64,000 nt of DNA, taken from Apiosordaria backusii (taxonomy: Eukaryota > Ascomycota > Sordariomycetes > Sordariales > Lasiosphaeriaceae). How positions within the stretch are numbered: the first letter of the stretch is position 1; each line of letters starts with the position of its first letter. A model generated the notes under the pieces. It saw only the letters and a program-made list of their open reading frames with translations, was not told where the DNA came from and searched no databases. Shown in pieces: positions 36,007 through 46,293 of this stretch. The translations under genes were made by a program, and so were the position numbers. The stretch spans positions 62,001-126,000 of the forward strand of contig JAUKTV010000004.1 of NCBI GenBank assembly GCA_030549205.1, written 5' to 3'.

Positions 36007-36182
36007 CGTGTTGGAACGATCGGCTAATGGGGTTGGAGCTACGTAATGTCACGGGTATCGCAGGTTAACAGGACAATAACAGTGGTATTCAGCTAAACTA
36101 TAGGAGGGGTTTCTATGTAGGAGCCGGGCGGCCGGACTTATCTGTCGTTTAGCTCTTCTCCCTTCAGCGCTGTCAACAAATC

Positions 36183-36290
36183 AAGTCTACCAAGTCAAGT
36201 ATGCAAGTCAAGCCAAGTCAAGTCAAGTCAAGTCGGGATTTCTCGAGACAAGTCAAGTCAAGTCGGCGCACCGACTTGACTTGACAGACT
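36183..36290. repeat. CAAGT pentamer block with perfect 15-bp hairpin
   Basis: Tandem CAAGT/TCAAG pentamers. At 36252-36285, two 15-bp arms (GTCAAGTCAAGTCGG and its complement) are separated by the loop CGCA. Confidence 0.8.
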
Positions 36291-36299
36291 TGACATTCA

Positions 36300-36313
36300 T
36301 TAGGGTTAGGGTT
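36300..36313. repeat. Interstitial telomere-like tract
   Basis: TTAGGGTTAGGGTT, two and a third copies of the common fungal telomere repeat, immediately next to the CAAGT block. This is short enough to be chance or a scar of break repair. Confidence 0.6.
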
Positions 36314-36730
36314 GTATATTGTAAATTAGCCCAGATTTTGGCGAGTTATTCACCCAAGATCTGGAGCCCTCCCAGCCAGGCTCCAGGTTGATCACTCTCT
36401 GGCTCGGTATTTTGTGTGGGATTAGAAGCAGACGAGGTGAGCTCCGTATGTGACATTGTCAAGGACGTTGGATGGACTGGATATGACCCCTGTCGTAGTA
36501 GATCTCTGGGCGCGACGCGGCGGGCCGCTGTGGGGCGCCTTTCTGAGTCGATTGACACGACTTGACAGGTGGAGTTTTTGGTCTTGCGGCTAAGCGGTTT
36601 GCACGTGCTCGCCACCACGGCTGGGTGGCTGGGCGGCTGGGTTGCTGAGCGACTGGGTTGCCAAACGCGATCCATCCTTGTGGATGGCGGAGACAAACCA
36701 CCCCAGGCTGCTGTGCTCGCCCCCCCCCCA

Positions 36731-36852
36731 AACAACTTTCAGGTCCCCTCACAACTTTCAGGTCCCCTCCACAACTTTCAGGTCCCCCCCACAACTTTCA
36801 GGTTCCCCCACAACTTTCAGGTCCCCACACAACTTCCAGGTCCCTCCACAAC
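36731..36852. repeat. Minisatellite, ACAACTTTCAGGT core
   Basis: Six copies of ACAACTTTCAGGT separated by C-rich spacers, with starts 18-20 bp apart, and a seventh partial copy. It lies inside the 62-bp inverted-repeat unit. Confidence 0.9.
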
Positions 36853-37367
36853 ATCGAGATTATGGCCGCGCCATTCCACCAGGTAATCCCGAGCCCAACA
36901 TCTATTTTACGATACTGGCACCGCTAGATGCTGCCCGATTGGTCCGCCGAGATCAGGGCCAAGGCTCTGATAGGTCCACCCCGATGACGGTATCTCGTAC
37001 AACAGAGAAACCATGGCGCTCACGGCTACGCAGCTGAACCACTAGGGAGTGGAGCGTGTATTTTGCGCTCGTCGATTTGACCAAGGGAGAAGAGCTAAAC
37101 GACAGATAAGTCCGGCCGCCCGGCTCCTACATAGAAACCCCTCCCACTCCCGTCAGTGCCCATCCATCCTTCCCGAGTGCACCCCCCACGTCTCACCTTC
37201 CGCTAACCTCTATTTCCTCCCCTCTTTCCCACTACACCACCTCTCCACCTCGCCCATCACGGGGGCATCGTTCCCGGCCGCGGCCTTGATGAAGCCTGTA
37301 TACTCCTACCGAACCAGGAGGGGGTTAGCCTTCGGGCGGCCCAACACGCCCGTGCCGAGAACACACC

Positions 37368-38228
37368 TTAGGTAGCTGAGCCCCTGGGGTAGACAGGTCC
37401 CTCGTCACCCCTCTGCTTGTCATGGGTCGTCGTGCCGGAAGATTCCCGCACCCGTAAACCATTCAAAATGACAGGCCCCTGGACGGGACGTTCCAATTCT
37501 GCCCCCTGTGCCTGCCTTTTCCGTTTCTCAATCTCGATCTTTAAGGTCTCCAATTCATCCTCATTCGTTATTTTACTAGAAAGAGGGCGGGAAAACTCAA
37601 AGTCGATAGCAACGATCCTCTTATCAACACGTAGAAAGTTGTGGAGCCTTGGATCCCCATGACAAACCCCGTTTTCCGTAAGCAGGTCATACATGTCCTG
37701 GAGTTCCTTGAGAAGGTGAGGATTCCCTAGCTCTTCAATTGGGAGATTGTGTAGCGACACTCCTTCGACGTTTTCGAGGAGGATGGCAGGAGTGGGTCGC
37801 TTGCTGAACTGGTATTTCCTCTGCTCGTGGGGGTAGATGACGGCTACTTTACCAAACAAACGCGGGATGTGGGTGCCCTGGAGGGATCGGAGATGCAGGT
37901 ATGTGGCGATTTCGTTTTCGTAGTTATCAGCCTTGGTGGGGTTTCGCTCCTTTAGAATGACAGTTGTCGGCAAGAACCACTCTGGCAGCAATCGCTGTAG
38001 CCAGGAGCGGACGAGCTGCGGCATCCAAAATGATAGCCAGCTAGCAATTGGATTCGGCGGGACATCCAAGAGAAAGACATTCCGATTCCCGTAGATTCGT
38101 TTTGCAGGTGCTCGAAAACGTCGGAAGCGAAACTGTATGTCCTATAGAACTGGGATCAATAATGGCAACTATCAGCATTTAGAAGTTAGAGTATATACCT
38201 TAATCCCGCAGTCTTCATCGTCTTCCAT
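37368..38228 (-). CDS. Atypical protein-kinase-like protein
   Basis: Two exons, 38228-38199 (MEDDEDCGIK) and 38141-37368, with a 57-nt intron (GTATAT...CTATAG). Together they encode 267 residues. Kinase landmarks are VILK (Lys74), YENEI (Glu87), a catalytic loop HGDPRLHN (171-178) and DFE (190-192) in place of DFG. A glycine-rich loop is not evident, and the C-lobe after DFE is replaced by a charged tail. Family knowledge: many fungi have expanded, short, often divergent kinase-like genes of this kind with HGD and DFE motifs, frequently near transposons. It may bind nucleotide without normal activity. The substrate is unknown. Confidence 0.75.
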
Positions 38229-38407
38229 CTTGAAGTAATTGACAGGGTAGAGTGATGGAGGAGAATGGTTAAAACGCAGGAAATTAAGCGAGATGGAATT
38301 GGCTCAAGGTTTTTATAAAAAGAGGAAGGTAGCACAAGCAAACGAGTGGGATCCACTTTTCTAGGCACCAAAATGCTAGTACTTTCTTTCTATGTATTGT
38401 GGGAAAG

Positions 38408-38457
38408 TGTATGGCTTTCCGGTGTGTGGCTTTCCGGTGTTTGGCCTTCCGGTGTTG
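38408..38457. repeat. TGGCTTTCCGGTGT repeat
   Basis: Three to four tandem copies of a 14-bp unit (TGGCTTTCCGGTGT and variants). About 110 bp further on, a CTCCGCCCG run occurs (about 38568-38615). Confidence 0.8.
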
Positions 38458-39119
38458 GTTGTACAGAGCGCAGCAGAAACCAGGATTAGGTACCTACCAG
38501 GTACTTAAACCGCGGCTCCACCCAACCTTCGCTGCAATGATCCAGTTTTCCCCTTCTGCCTTTCGCTCCGCCCGCTGCTCCGCCCGCCGCTCCGCCCGCC
38601 TGCTCCGCCCGCGACAGTCCAAATTTCAGTCCGCCTTTCTATCCGCCCGCCCCCTTCTCACCCTCAATTCATCTCGCTCCGCCCACATCTCTCCTACAAT
38701 CCATCTCGACCAGACACCTCTTTTTCATCTACTTATGATTATCCAGTTTGATCTTCAAACTTCGTCGTTTACTTTAGCCATGGGGGTCCTCGTCGGAGCA
38801 ATGCAGCTCTCCTGTCCTTCACTGTCGGTCATGCTCGGCATTGCCTCAGGAATTCCAACCAACCACGTTATAAGCCTTCGAGAGCTTAATGCTTTTTCGA
38901 CAACAAAATATCACAGTCACTAGTTCAGCGATCGCGATTATGGCTGTCATGATGGCGTGGCCGGCGAACCCGAGCGCGCTTACTAGCGAGCGCGCAATTC
39001 AGGCTACTGGGTGGACAGCGACGCCAGCCCAACCAGTCTCCCCGCTGTGGGACCAGGGGTTTGCTGAGATTCGAACCTTTGTTCACCCCCGCTCAGCATC
39101 GCCTGATCGACACCTGATA
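38458..39119. other. Promoter-side region of the Zn2Cys6 gene
   Basis: No independent gene is supported. It contains a CTCCGCCCG repeat at about 38568-38615. Two frames (38399-38923 and 38889-39119, +) lack domain signals. The latter is simply the upstream extension of the Zn2Cys6 frame. Confidence 0.5.
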
Positions 39120-40157
39120 ATGTCAGCATCACAATCCGAAGCTCATCATGGGATCCGAATCGCTTGCACGCCGTGCCATCGCAAGAAGATCACCTGTAAT
39201 AAAAAGCTACCGTGCGAAAGATGCGCCAGATTAAAATTGGCTTGCGATGAACGATTCTCCGACAGATACAAGAACCGTCCTCCAACGCACCGATCAGAAC
39301 CTTCAGCCAGCGCAGAAGCCGAGTCATCTGCCCAGACAGGTCAAAACCAGGTCACTCAATCCATTGAGCGAGAACGAACTGGGTCGGTTGGCAGCTCGAG
39401 AAGCGGAGGGACTTCTCAAAGTCAGGCTGGCGCAAGCTTCTCCTCGCAGCCAGCCTCTCAACACTTGAATCGGAGAGTCGTAGGATTGCAAGATCTTCTC
39501 AACAGTGGGTTAGCCTCGAGTTAATGTGATCAAACCTCGCCTTTTCTAAGCTATCCTACAGAGACTCCAGCTCCAGATACGCCGTCTGATCCTCTGGAAG
39601 ATGTCCCTCGAACCCCGCCGCTCGCGACCCCCGCACCCGCTTCGCTCGACGAAATTCGGACTCTCCTAGAGCCACAACATGAACCCTGGCATATGAGAGC
39701 CCCTCCTCGACCCTTATTCTATCGGGGGAGCTATCCTTTTGCTTCTTTCGAAAAATACCTCGAAGCCACTGCACCCGAAGTTTTCGAGTTCGCACACGAC
39801 GGAGCAGGTCTTGTCTCAGACTCCGCAATTCAAGCCGGAGTCCAATTCCGGTTGTCTTCTGCACAGTATGCGGGTGTACCGAAGATTTGGTTATATCGTT
39901 CGAGTTTATTGGAGTCAATATCCCAGCATTTGCAATCATCCGGGGAACAGGGATATGGGGAAGAAGGATATAACACAGTCAGTTATGGCATAAGCAACAC
40001 CATGATTATCTCGTGTTTCACTATATTTTCCGGGAAGGGGCGCGGGAGACACGGTCTAGTCCTTCCAACGAACTTGGGTGGAATTATGATCCAATGGCAA
40101 CGACCTATCAATCTTTTAACATTTAGAAACTGGCGGAAACACAATAATCTAAAATAG
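39120..40157 (+). CDS. Zn2Cys6 binuclear cluster protein, short
   Basis: Proposed two exons, 39120-39504 and 39562-40157, with a 57-nt intron (GTGGGT...CTACAG) giving 326 residues in one frame. The zinc cluster is complete: C16-x2-C19-x6-C26-x5-C32-x2-C35-x6-C42 with the usual basic HRKK segment. A Ser/Gln-rich linker follows, then a Pro/Thr-rich part. No fungal transcription-factor middle homology region is visible, and the C-terminal 60 residues look weakly coding, so the true 3' end may be earlier or lost. It is probably a DNA-binding regulator or a truncated paralogue, lying next to transposon sequence. The donor is unusual, so the splice is tentative. Confidence 0.65.
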
Positions 40158-40370
40158 TTATGCAATTTTATGAATCCATCGAACGCGAGGAAATTCTCCC
40201 ATCACAAAAACGTTTGAAGTGATATACAGCCATTTGCCTTGTTGAGTTTTCTCCTGTCCCGTTGCCAAAAACAAATCGTCTACAGCGACCATCCCGTTCG
40301 GCCCGTCAAAATCGACAACCGCGGCGATATGTTGATGCTCGTTTCCATCAATGTATAACTCTACTAACAA
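40158..40370 (-). CDS. Small ORF downstream of the transposase, origin unknown
   Basis: About 70 codons with protein-like composition (LYIDGNEHQ, VDFDGPNGMV, WLYITSNVFVMGEF) but no ATG near the start, so it looks like a terminal exon. A possible intron starts at the GTATGC near the end of the transposase frame and ends at a late AG, and would place this sequence in frame after the transposase. The earlier and more natural AG would instead give an immediate stop. It may be the 3' exon of a host gene split by the transposon, or part of the element. No family was recognised. Confidence 0.35.
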   Translation of the reverse strand: MLVELYIDGNEHQHIAAVVDFDGPNGMVAVDDLFLATGQEKTQQGKWLYITSNVFVMGEFPRVRWIHKIA

Positions 40371-40401
40371 ACAATTAAGTTAATATATGTAGTAAAATTG
40401 A

Positions 40402-41463
40402 TTAGGAATTGCATACCTTCCCCGGTGTGGGCTTTAACTGCATCAAGCAGCTCTCTATTACTGCCTCACAGCGACTGGGCATCGAATCCAACAGCGTTTG
40501 AAGGTAAGATTCCGGAAGCTCTTGCCAGGCCTCCTCCACGTACCTCTTTAACTTCGCGTACGACGGCTTCTCTTCAAGGCCGTATTTATCCTCAATATAA
40601 TCCTTCATCCAATTCCAACAGGATTCAATAGGGTTCAAATCTGGGGAAAAAGGAGGCCAATCAACTACTCTAATCTTCCGATTCTCAAGATCCTTCTTCG
40701 TACCGGCCGCTCGATGGCCAGGTGCGCCGTCCTGCATAAAAGAAAGCCGTAAATTGTGCTGCTCGAAGGTATCGTCAATGAATTCGTGGATACTGGGAAG
40801 GATGTTCCTTCGGTAAGAATGCTCATTGATCGATCCCCATTCCTTTTCCCAGAAGATACCAGGGCCTTTGGTTGAGCCGTAAAAACAGCCCCAGAACATC
40901 CACCCTCCTTTTCTCTGGTGCTTTTCTACGATACAAGTAGGGTCCCATTCCTCGTCGATTCGGCGTGTAACATACTGCTTGCGGTGAGGACCACCAACTA
41001 CCCAGGTTTCGTCACTCCAGAGGATTGTACGCCATTGTTCGAGAGTCCAGTCCTTATGTTCTATAGCCCAGGCTAATCGCTTTTGCCGGTTGGCTTCTGA
41101 AATAGGAGGCTTCTTCCGAGCAACTCGACGGCGAAATCCGTGGCGGTAAAGGGCGTTGCGAATCGTAATCCAGCTAAAAAGGGAGTTGAAAAGGGCAATA
41201 GAAAGCTCCAGGAAGCTCATCCGACGGTGTGCCTTTGATTCACACACATACCGAATAAGCTTGAGCTTTTGATCGGCCGTAATAACGCGTGGTCGGCCAG
41301 ATCGTGGGGCGACCTCGGCCGCTGGGGCTCGTATCGCATAGCGGATTTGGTATTTCGTATAACCAGTGGTTTCTTGAATTCGGGATTGGCTAAGGTGGCC
41401 GTCAAAATAGAGGGTACGAATTCGTTGACGCTCTTCAGTAGTAAGGTGGCGATTGGGAGCCAT
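40402..41463 (-). CDS. Tc1-mariner (DD34E) transposase
   Basis: 353 residues from the ATG at 41463 (MAPNRHLTTEERQRI). Helix-turn-helix regions lie at about 8-115, with the GRP linker SGRPRVIT. The catalytic triad is intact: D151 in LWSDETW, D245 in FMQDGAPGH, and E280 in SPDLNPIE, with 34 residues between the last two. The length is normal for the family and there is no internal stop, so the protein could be active. Terminal inverted repeats and a TA duplication were not found by eye, and the C-terminus is about ten residues longer than the usual MPxRC end. Confidence 0.9.
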   Translation of the reverse strand: MAPNRHLTTEERQRIRTLYFDGHLSQSRIQETTGYTKYQIRYAIRAPAAEVAPRSGRPRVITADQKLKLIRYVCESKAHRRMSFLELSIALFNSLFSWITIRNALYRHGFRRRVARKKPPISEANRQKRLAWAIEHKDWTLEQWRTILWSDETWVVGGPHRKQYVTRRIDEEWDPTCIVEKHQRKGGWMFWGCFYGSTKGPGIFWEKEWGSINEHSYRRNILPSIHEFIDDTFEQHNLRLSFMQDGAPGHRAAGTKKDLENRKIRVVDWPPFSPDLNPIESCWNWMKDYIEDKYGLEEKPSYAKLKRYVEEAWQELPESYLQTLLDSMPSRCEAVIESCLMQLKPTPGKVCNS

Positions 41464-41832
41464 TGGTAACGTCTGCGAGAAGGTCCGGGAGCCGGTCACA
41501 AAGGGGCGACCTCACGATCCCGTGCTTCAGGGTCTTCGTAATCGGCCCTACAGGCGTCCCCCCACAGAGCAACGGGCTTCAGGCATAGCGAAAGGTAATC
41601 CCTGCTTGAGGAAGGTGACAAGCTCAACGTCGCGTCTGACGACGAGGGCTCAAAAAACAACTAACCCTGGGAAATGAGGTCTCCCCCCCAGGGGAAGTGT
41701 CATTAGCATTGGTGAGAGAAACAATCAGTCTGCTCGACAAGAAGGAGGCTAAGGAAGTTTGGTCTTAAGTGACGGCCCATAAGTTTATAGTGTTTCTTTG
41801 AATCAGGATCCTACCAGCAGTAAGGTCCCCAA

Positions 41833-42535
41833 TTACACGGGGGTTCTAGACACCTTAAGATACTGTACACCTGCCTCCAGGCATCTGGCACTGTGGCCCT
41901 TTTCCTTGCAGATGAAGCATTTGCCCACCACCGTTTCCATCGTTGGACAAGTCATTGGTCTTAGCCTTGTGCTGGCGCAGATTGGCGGCAGCTTCGGCAT
42001 TCTGGCGCATATAGTCCTCAAAGGACACGGCGGAGTCCATATAGGCGGCGAGGGTAATGTTCTTTAGGGTGGTGGTGAGACGTCTCTTCAGCTCACGCTT
42101 CCACTGGTTCTTGGTGATGTGACACTCGGCGGCAAGTCGGACGAAGGTATTCTTGAAAGCGTGGAAATCGTTCGGCTTCAACTCGAGAGTATCGAACTCA
42201 TCGCGGGCTTCCTCGACACGATTGGGGTTTCGCTACTCAGCCCAGAGGTGTTCAAGAAACTTCTTCGAAGTATCGAGGCGCTCGGGATGATCTTCGCGGA
42301 GATAAGGCTCCAAAGCAGTGGTGGCATCACCACCAAGGCAGCTCTCAATGAAAACACAAACGGAATCGTCGGTGGCGAAGTGGTCGGAATTGACGCGAGC
42401 CACCAACAAAGCAGTCCTTGAAATTGAAGCCCGCGGGCGGTGAGAGCCTTCGAAAGCCGGTGATTTCAGCGATGCTACTTTTCTTGAGGGTGCAGGGAAA
42501 AGGTCTTGGGAAACGTCGTCAAATTTTTGGACCAT
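41833..42535 (-). pseudogene. Second retrotransposon Gag relic with zinc knuckle
   Basis: On the minus strand one frame runs from VQKFDD (42535) through FIESCLGGDATTALEPYL and LDTSKKFLEHLWAE. After a single TAG it continues through RNPNRVEEARDEFDTLELK and FHAFKNTFVRLAAEC, as in gypsy gag. A one-base shift then leads to the knuckle CFICKEKGHSARC (C-x2-C-x4-H-x4-C). With one nonsense codon and one frameshift it is dead. It differs in sequence from the gag at 35083-36006. Confidence 0.8.
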
Positions 42536-42615
42536 ATAAAGACACTTCGGTTAGCGACTAAAGTATCTCAAACCCGTGACTATACTTACTGTACTGTCTT
42601 TGCAGAGTTGCGTAG

Positions 42616-43134
42616 TTACAGACATGGTTTCGTGCACACGAGAATATATCGGTTCCACTTTCCTGGAAAATGCTTTTCCTTCACAGATTGAAAATAACGC
42701 ATTGCGTGGGGTTTCACGGCCATCCCGTAAGGATCCGAGATGTAGACGTCATCGTAAATACCGATCACGACTGATCCGCTTGGCCCGATAGCTGATGCTA
42801 AACATCGAAGAACGTCGTCATACTCGGATCGGGAGATGTTCCAGAGCAACAGAGTTGCCACGTCGACATGATTTGCAAAATGTGTTGGCATGTCCTGGAG
42901 TTTTGCGCAGATCGCGTGTTTGTCGTCGATGTTGTTGTTCGCGAGGGCCGATTTGTAAGAGGTTTGATCAGGCTCAACGCCTTTCACTTCGGCGCCTTCT
43001 TTTCGCATTGCTGCTGCGTTGAAGCCATATCCGAAACCAACATCCAAGACTGAGGCACCACTCAGATGAAGCGGGATGGTTTGAAATTGCTGGATGACCT
43101 CCAAAGCGGCTTCTTTCTCCGATGAGAGATCCAT
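42616..43134 (-). CDS. SAM-dependent methyltransferase-like protein
   Basis: 172 residues from the ATG at 43134. Class I methyltransferase motif I is VLDVGFGYG (29-37), followed by an acidic residue at the end of the second strand (GVEPD, Glu54) for the ribose of SAM. A short motif (DVATLLLWNI) stands where motif IV is expected. The fold is short but plausibly complete. The substrate cannot be inferred. It lies between transposon relics and an F-box gene. Confidence 0.75.
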   Translation of the reverse strand: MDLSSEKEAALEVIQQFQTIPLHLSGASVLDVGFGYGFNAAAMRKEGAEVKGVEPDQTSYKSALANNNIDDKHAICAKLQDMPTHFANHVDVATLLLWNISRSEYDDVLRCLASAIGPSGSVVIGIYDDVYISDPYGMAVKPHAMRYFQSVKEKHFPGKWNRYILVCTKPCL

Positions 43135-43904
43135 TGCTGCGAATTCAGATAAGGCAGTGCATCAGAAATATAAGGCGAGAAACGCGTATTTCCCATCGTG
43201 GCAACGGTCAACAATATATAAGTACATCTCACGTGATGTACAAGCTAGCATTTTGTGGCCATGCCCGTTGATGACAAGGGTGGGATGACGGGTGTCACAC
43301 GCTGCACAGTGTTGACCACAGTTTCACACTAGCTGTGTGCAAGACGCTCTGTGGCTCTAGTGGACCATCATGTCTTTGAAGGCGCTTTTGTAGTCCCTCA
43401 AGGGGATGGAACGCGCTGTTGCCTCCAGGAAAGCGCTTGTGGAGAAGGCATCAGCCAACCACTTGCAGCCTGCTGTGTGGCAGGGATACTGTGCAGTGTG
43501 CGGGGTAATCGGGGCAGACAGACTCATGAGAGGCGGCAGCGTCCTGAGCGGCCGCTAGCTCACTTCTCGTTGTGCAAAATCGACAAAACGCTCTGGACGG
43601 CATGTCGGCTAAGCCATCAGGCCACGTTGGTTTGCGTCCAATCCCAATTGCAGCCGATGTTCTCAGCCAATGGGTGCGGGATCATGTGTGAAAAGTCACT
43701 CGGGCCCTCCCGGGCGAGGTGACCCGATGCCGCACTCCCAGAGAGCTGCACTGTCCTCGATCTGATCACCCCGGCATCTCTAACTTTGCCGTTCCCACCC
43801 CAGCCGATGGACAAGGACTGGTCGTCCAATTTCTGTGGCCCTTTTTATCGCCCTTTTCTGTCGCCCTTTTCCCTCAAACTCTCAATTCTTTGGCGTGTTC
43901 CACG
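43135..43904. other. Intergenic region, methyltransferase to F-box gene
   Basis: 770 bp between divergently transcribed genes, so probably both promoters. No further gene is supported. The CT-rich stretch just before 43905 resembles a fungal leader. Confidence 0.5.
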
Positions 43905-45161
43905 ATGCCCGCACTTCTTGGGCTTTCCAACGAGATATTTTTTCTCATCGCCGACGCATTAGATTTAACAAGCCTGTGCAACCTTCGGCTGGCGTCGAGG
44001 AATCTGAACCACGTCGCGCTACCGGCACTTTCCAACCGATGCTTCGAGACGCGTTACGTGACACTGCAGCAGCATAGCCTCGAAAATCTTATCAAGATCT
44101 CTTGTCATCCTGTTTTCGGTCCCGCCTTGAAGAACTTGACCATCTGTATCGACCACTTGACAGAGTACCACGAAGACCGCCAAGCCAGCCGCGCCTTATG
44201 GTATTGGAGTGTACACCATGGGGATTTTGATCCCAATCTTTGGGAGACGGACGAAGAGGCTGTCATGGGTAGACAGGTACACAATCTCCTGGTGGAAGAC
44301 CAAAAATTCATGATGGAGTCTGGGCTCAACACTACATACCTGGCGCAAGCGATGACCACGCTTCCAAACTTGGAGACGGTCGTGGTCGACGATGCATTTA
44401 AGCCATGTAGTGCAGCGACCTTGGAACGACAAGCAGACCTGCCTCTCGCCAACGCCATGGAATGCTTTAAGAGTATCCAATTCGTGGAGCGAGCCCTTCG
44501 CGCTGTCGTTTTGGCCATCGTTGCAAGCAACACATCTTTCTACGAACTGGACATAGCCCCTGGAGGCCTCAATGCTGTTGGTATCCGTCCCAACATGCTC
44601 GTCTTTCCAAAGCCCGTCTTGCGACACATTCGAAGCCGTCCTATTAGCCTTACCAGTCTCAGTCTGACAGTGCGCCCTACACACCCCGGCAGCGAGTGTG
44701 TGAGCGATCTCCTAAGTTTTATCGCGCTCTTTCCGAGATTACAGCGGTTGTCCCTCGAATTCAACCCGCTGGATAAACACAAACATTTTCCCGAGTTCTC
44801 GCAGCGACTACAATTGCAGGATTTGCGATTTTTGGGCGTCATTGGAGTCCAATGCACCGATGGTGAACTAGTTGCCCTTTTGCTCCGGCATAAAGATACC
44901 TTAGAGGAGGCTTACTTTTCTCTTGTGGATATTATGGCTGGGGGCGGAAGTTGGCAGGCGCTTCTCGCTACAGTACGCGACGAATTCTTGGTCCCGGTGC
45001 TAGAGATGAACAAATGTCTTTCGGGAGATAAAGCAGTGCACTATCGTGACAGTGAGGGGGACGACGCGATATATTTGGATACTTTTGAAATTGGCCGGAC
45101 AGGTACGCAAGACTGGACGAACAAGATCAACGGCCTTGTAATTGGGGACAGATCTCTATAG
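43905..45161 (+). CDS. F-box protein
   Basis: Single exon, 418 residues from the ATG at 43905 (MPALLGLSNEIFFLIADAL). The frame is open 62 codons further upstream, but that part lacks protein character. An F-box covers about residues 3-45 (LSNEIFFLIADALDLTSL, LASRNLNHVALPAL). The rest has weak leucine-rich periodicity (LTSLSLTV, LQRLSLEFN, LQDLRFLGVIG). F-box proteins recruit substrates to SCF ubiquitin ligases. The target is unknown. Such genes are highly expanded in Sordariomycetes. Confidence 0.8.
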   Translation: MPALLGLSNEIFFLIADALDLTSLCNLRLASRNLNHVALPALSNRCFETRYVTLQQHSLENLIKISCHPVFGPALKNLTICIDHLTEYHEDRQASRALWYWSVHHGDFDPNLWETDEEAVMGRQVHNLLVEDQKFMMESGLNTTYLAQAMTTLPNLETVVVDDAFKPCSAATLERQADLPLANAMECFKSIQFVERALRAVVLAIVASNTSFYELDIAPGGLNAVGIRPNMLVFPKPVLRHIRSRPISLTSLSLTVRPTHPGSECVSDLLSFIALFPRLQRLSLEFNPLDKHKHFPEFSQRLQLQDLRFLGVIGVQCTDGELVALLLRHKDTLEEAYFSLVDIMAGGGSWQALLATVRDEFLVPVLEMNKCLSGDKAVHYRDSEGDDAIYLDTFEIGRTGTQDWTNKINGLVIGDRSL

Positions 45162-46293
45162 GAAAGGCTTATTTAGTGGAAGGAGGATTCTTTAGTCGTT
45201 TTCATACACAGTAGTTATCACGGAGCGATCCCCGCGAACCAGCGTGCATGACTAGACTGGATTATTTGGCTGACAGTCTGCTTTCCCCTGTTCCGGGACA
45301 CCACGTAGCTTCGACACAGTTGCATGAGCTCATAGACATGCATTTAACTAGGGGCGTTCTTGCTTTCAAGTCGTCAGCGTGCCATCGATAAGTGGCAAAC
45401 AAGAACAGGCCAAAAGCTCCTTGACGGCGGCGCGAATGGGCGGGGGAAAACGGTAACTATTGCAGTACGCTAATGCACCGGCATATGCCATCAACTTCCA
45501 GATCCTAACGTGAGACCATTTTCCCTCGCCCATTTCCCCTGTTTTAGACGGCCAAGCAGATTATTAAGACTCTTCTTGATGCGTCCTCCCACCCCCACCC
45601 ATCATGGCTTGGTTGTATGTGGTGTTAGTAACGTTGCTCACAGCCCTTCCCTTTTTTCTGATCTCACCTCTATCATTGGCACCAACTGATTAGTTCTTGA
45701 TCCCTATTCAAGTTATTTTCAAGGAACAATAACCGCTTGTTCCTCGCGTACATACTAGATACGATCTAGCAATCGCGGACCACCCGACCCTTCAAACGCG
45801 TCCTTATTCTCGGACAACGCCTACGAACTCTCAGTATAATTCCCCACTCCCATGAGATGAACTTCCTGATAAGTAACCAAGCCCCGGTAATATCCGGCAA
45901 ACATGAAGCAGAAAAGACAGAGGCTGAAATACATTGGATAATCGGAATATATAACTTTATCGATTTTACTCTCAATAAAAACATCTGAAGATGTTGCAGA
46001 GTGCCCGAGTTTAATAAAACGCTCTATCCTGATAATTTTACGCATTATCTCAGCGCAACCAGACTGACAACTCGGCGATTTTTCCGACCATCCTCTTCCC
46101 CGTCAATTAATCCGCTCAGGTGAAATGCCTCGTCAACTACCCCGCCGACTACCCCGCCAAATTACCCCGCCAATTCCTCCAAAAAAAAGTTACAAATTTC
46201 GTCAGGCGCAAAATACATAGCCCAAAAACCCCAGTTCAAAAACCATTAAGGATACTTTAAGGGCGCAATAATCAGGCGCTCCCTACATCAACA
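45162..46293. other. AT-rich intergenic region
   Basis: No gene recognised in 1.1 kb. The base composition becomes AT-rich towards 46 kb. CCCCGCCAA-type repeats occur at about 46136-46180. Confidence 0.5.

Larger units (their letters stand above)
36103..37144. mobile_element. 1.04-kb unit bounded by perfect 62-bp inverted repeats
   Basis: The 62 bp at 36103-36164 is the exact reverse complement of 37083-37144, by eye with no mismatch. Inside lie a CAAGT repeat block with a perfect hairpin, a TTAGGG tract, a 19-20-bp minisatellite and no supported gene. Two readings are possible. One is a non-autonomous DNA element with 62-bp terminal inverted repeats. The other is two oppositely oriented fragments of the gypsy leader or LTR, because the left arm lies about 100 bp upstream of the gag start. 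No clear target duplication flanks it. Confidence 0.6.

Noticed and set aside
36569..37037. Open frames across the minisatellite (105-131 codons)
   Set aside because: They are open because the repeat unit has no stop. The translated repeats have no known counterpart and lie inside a repeat element.
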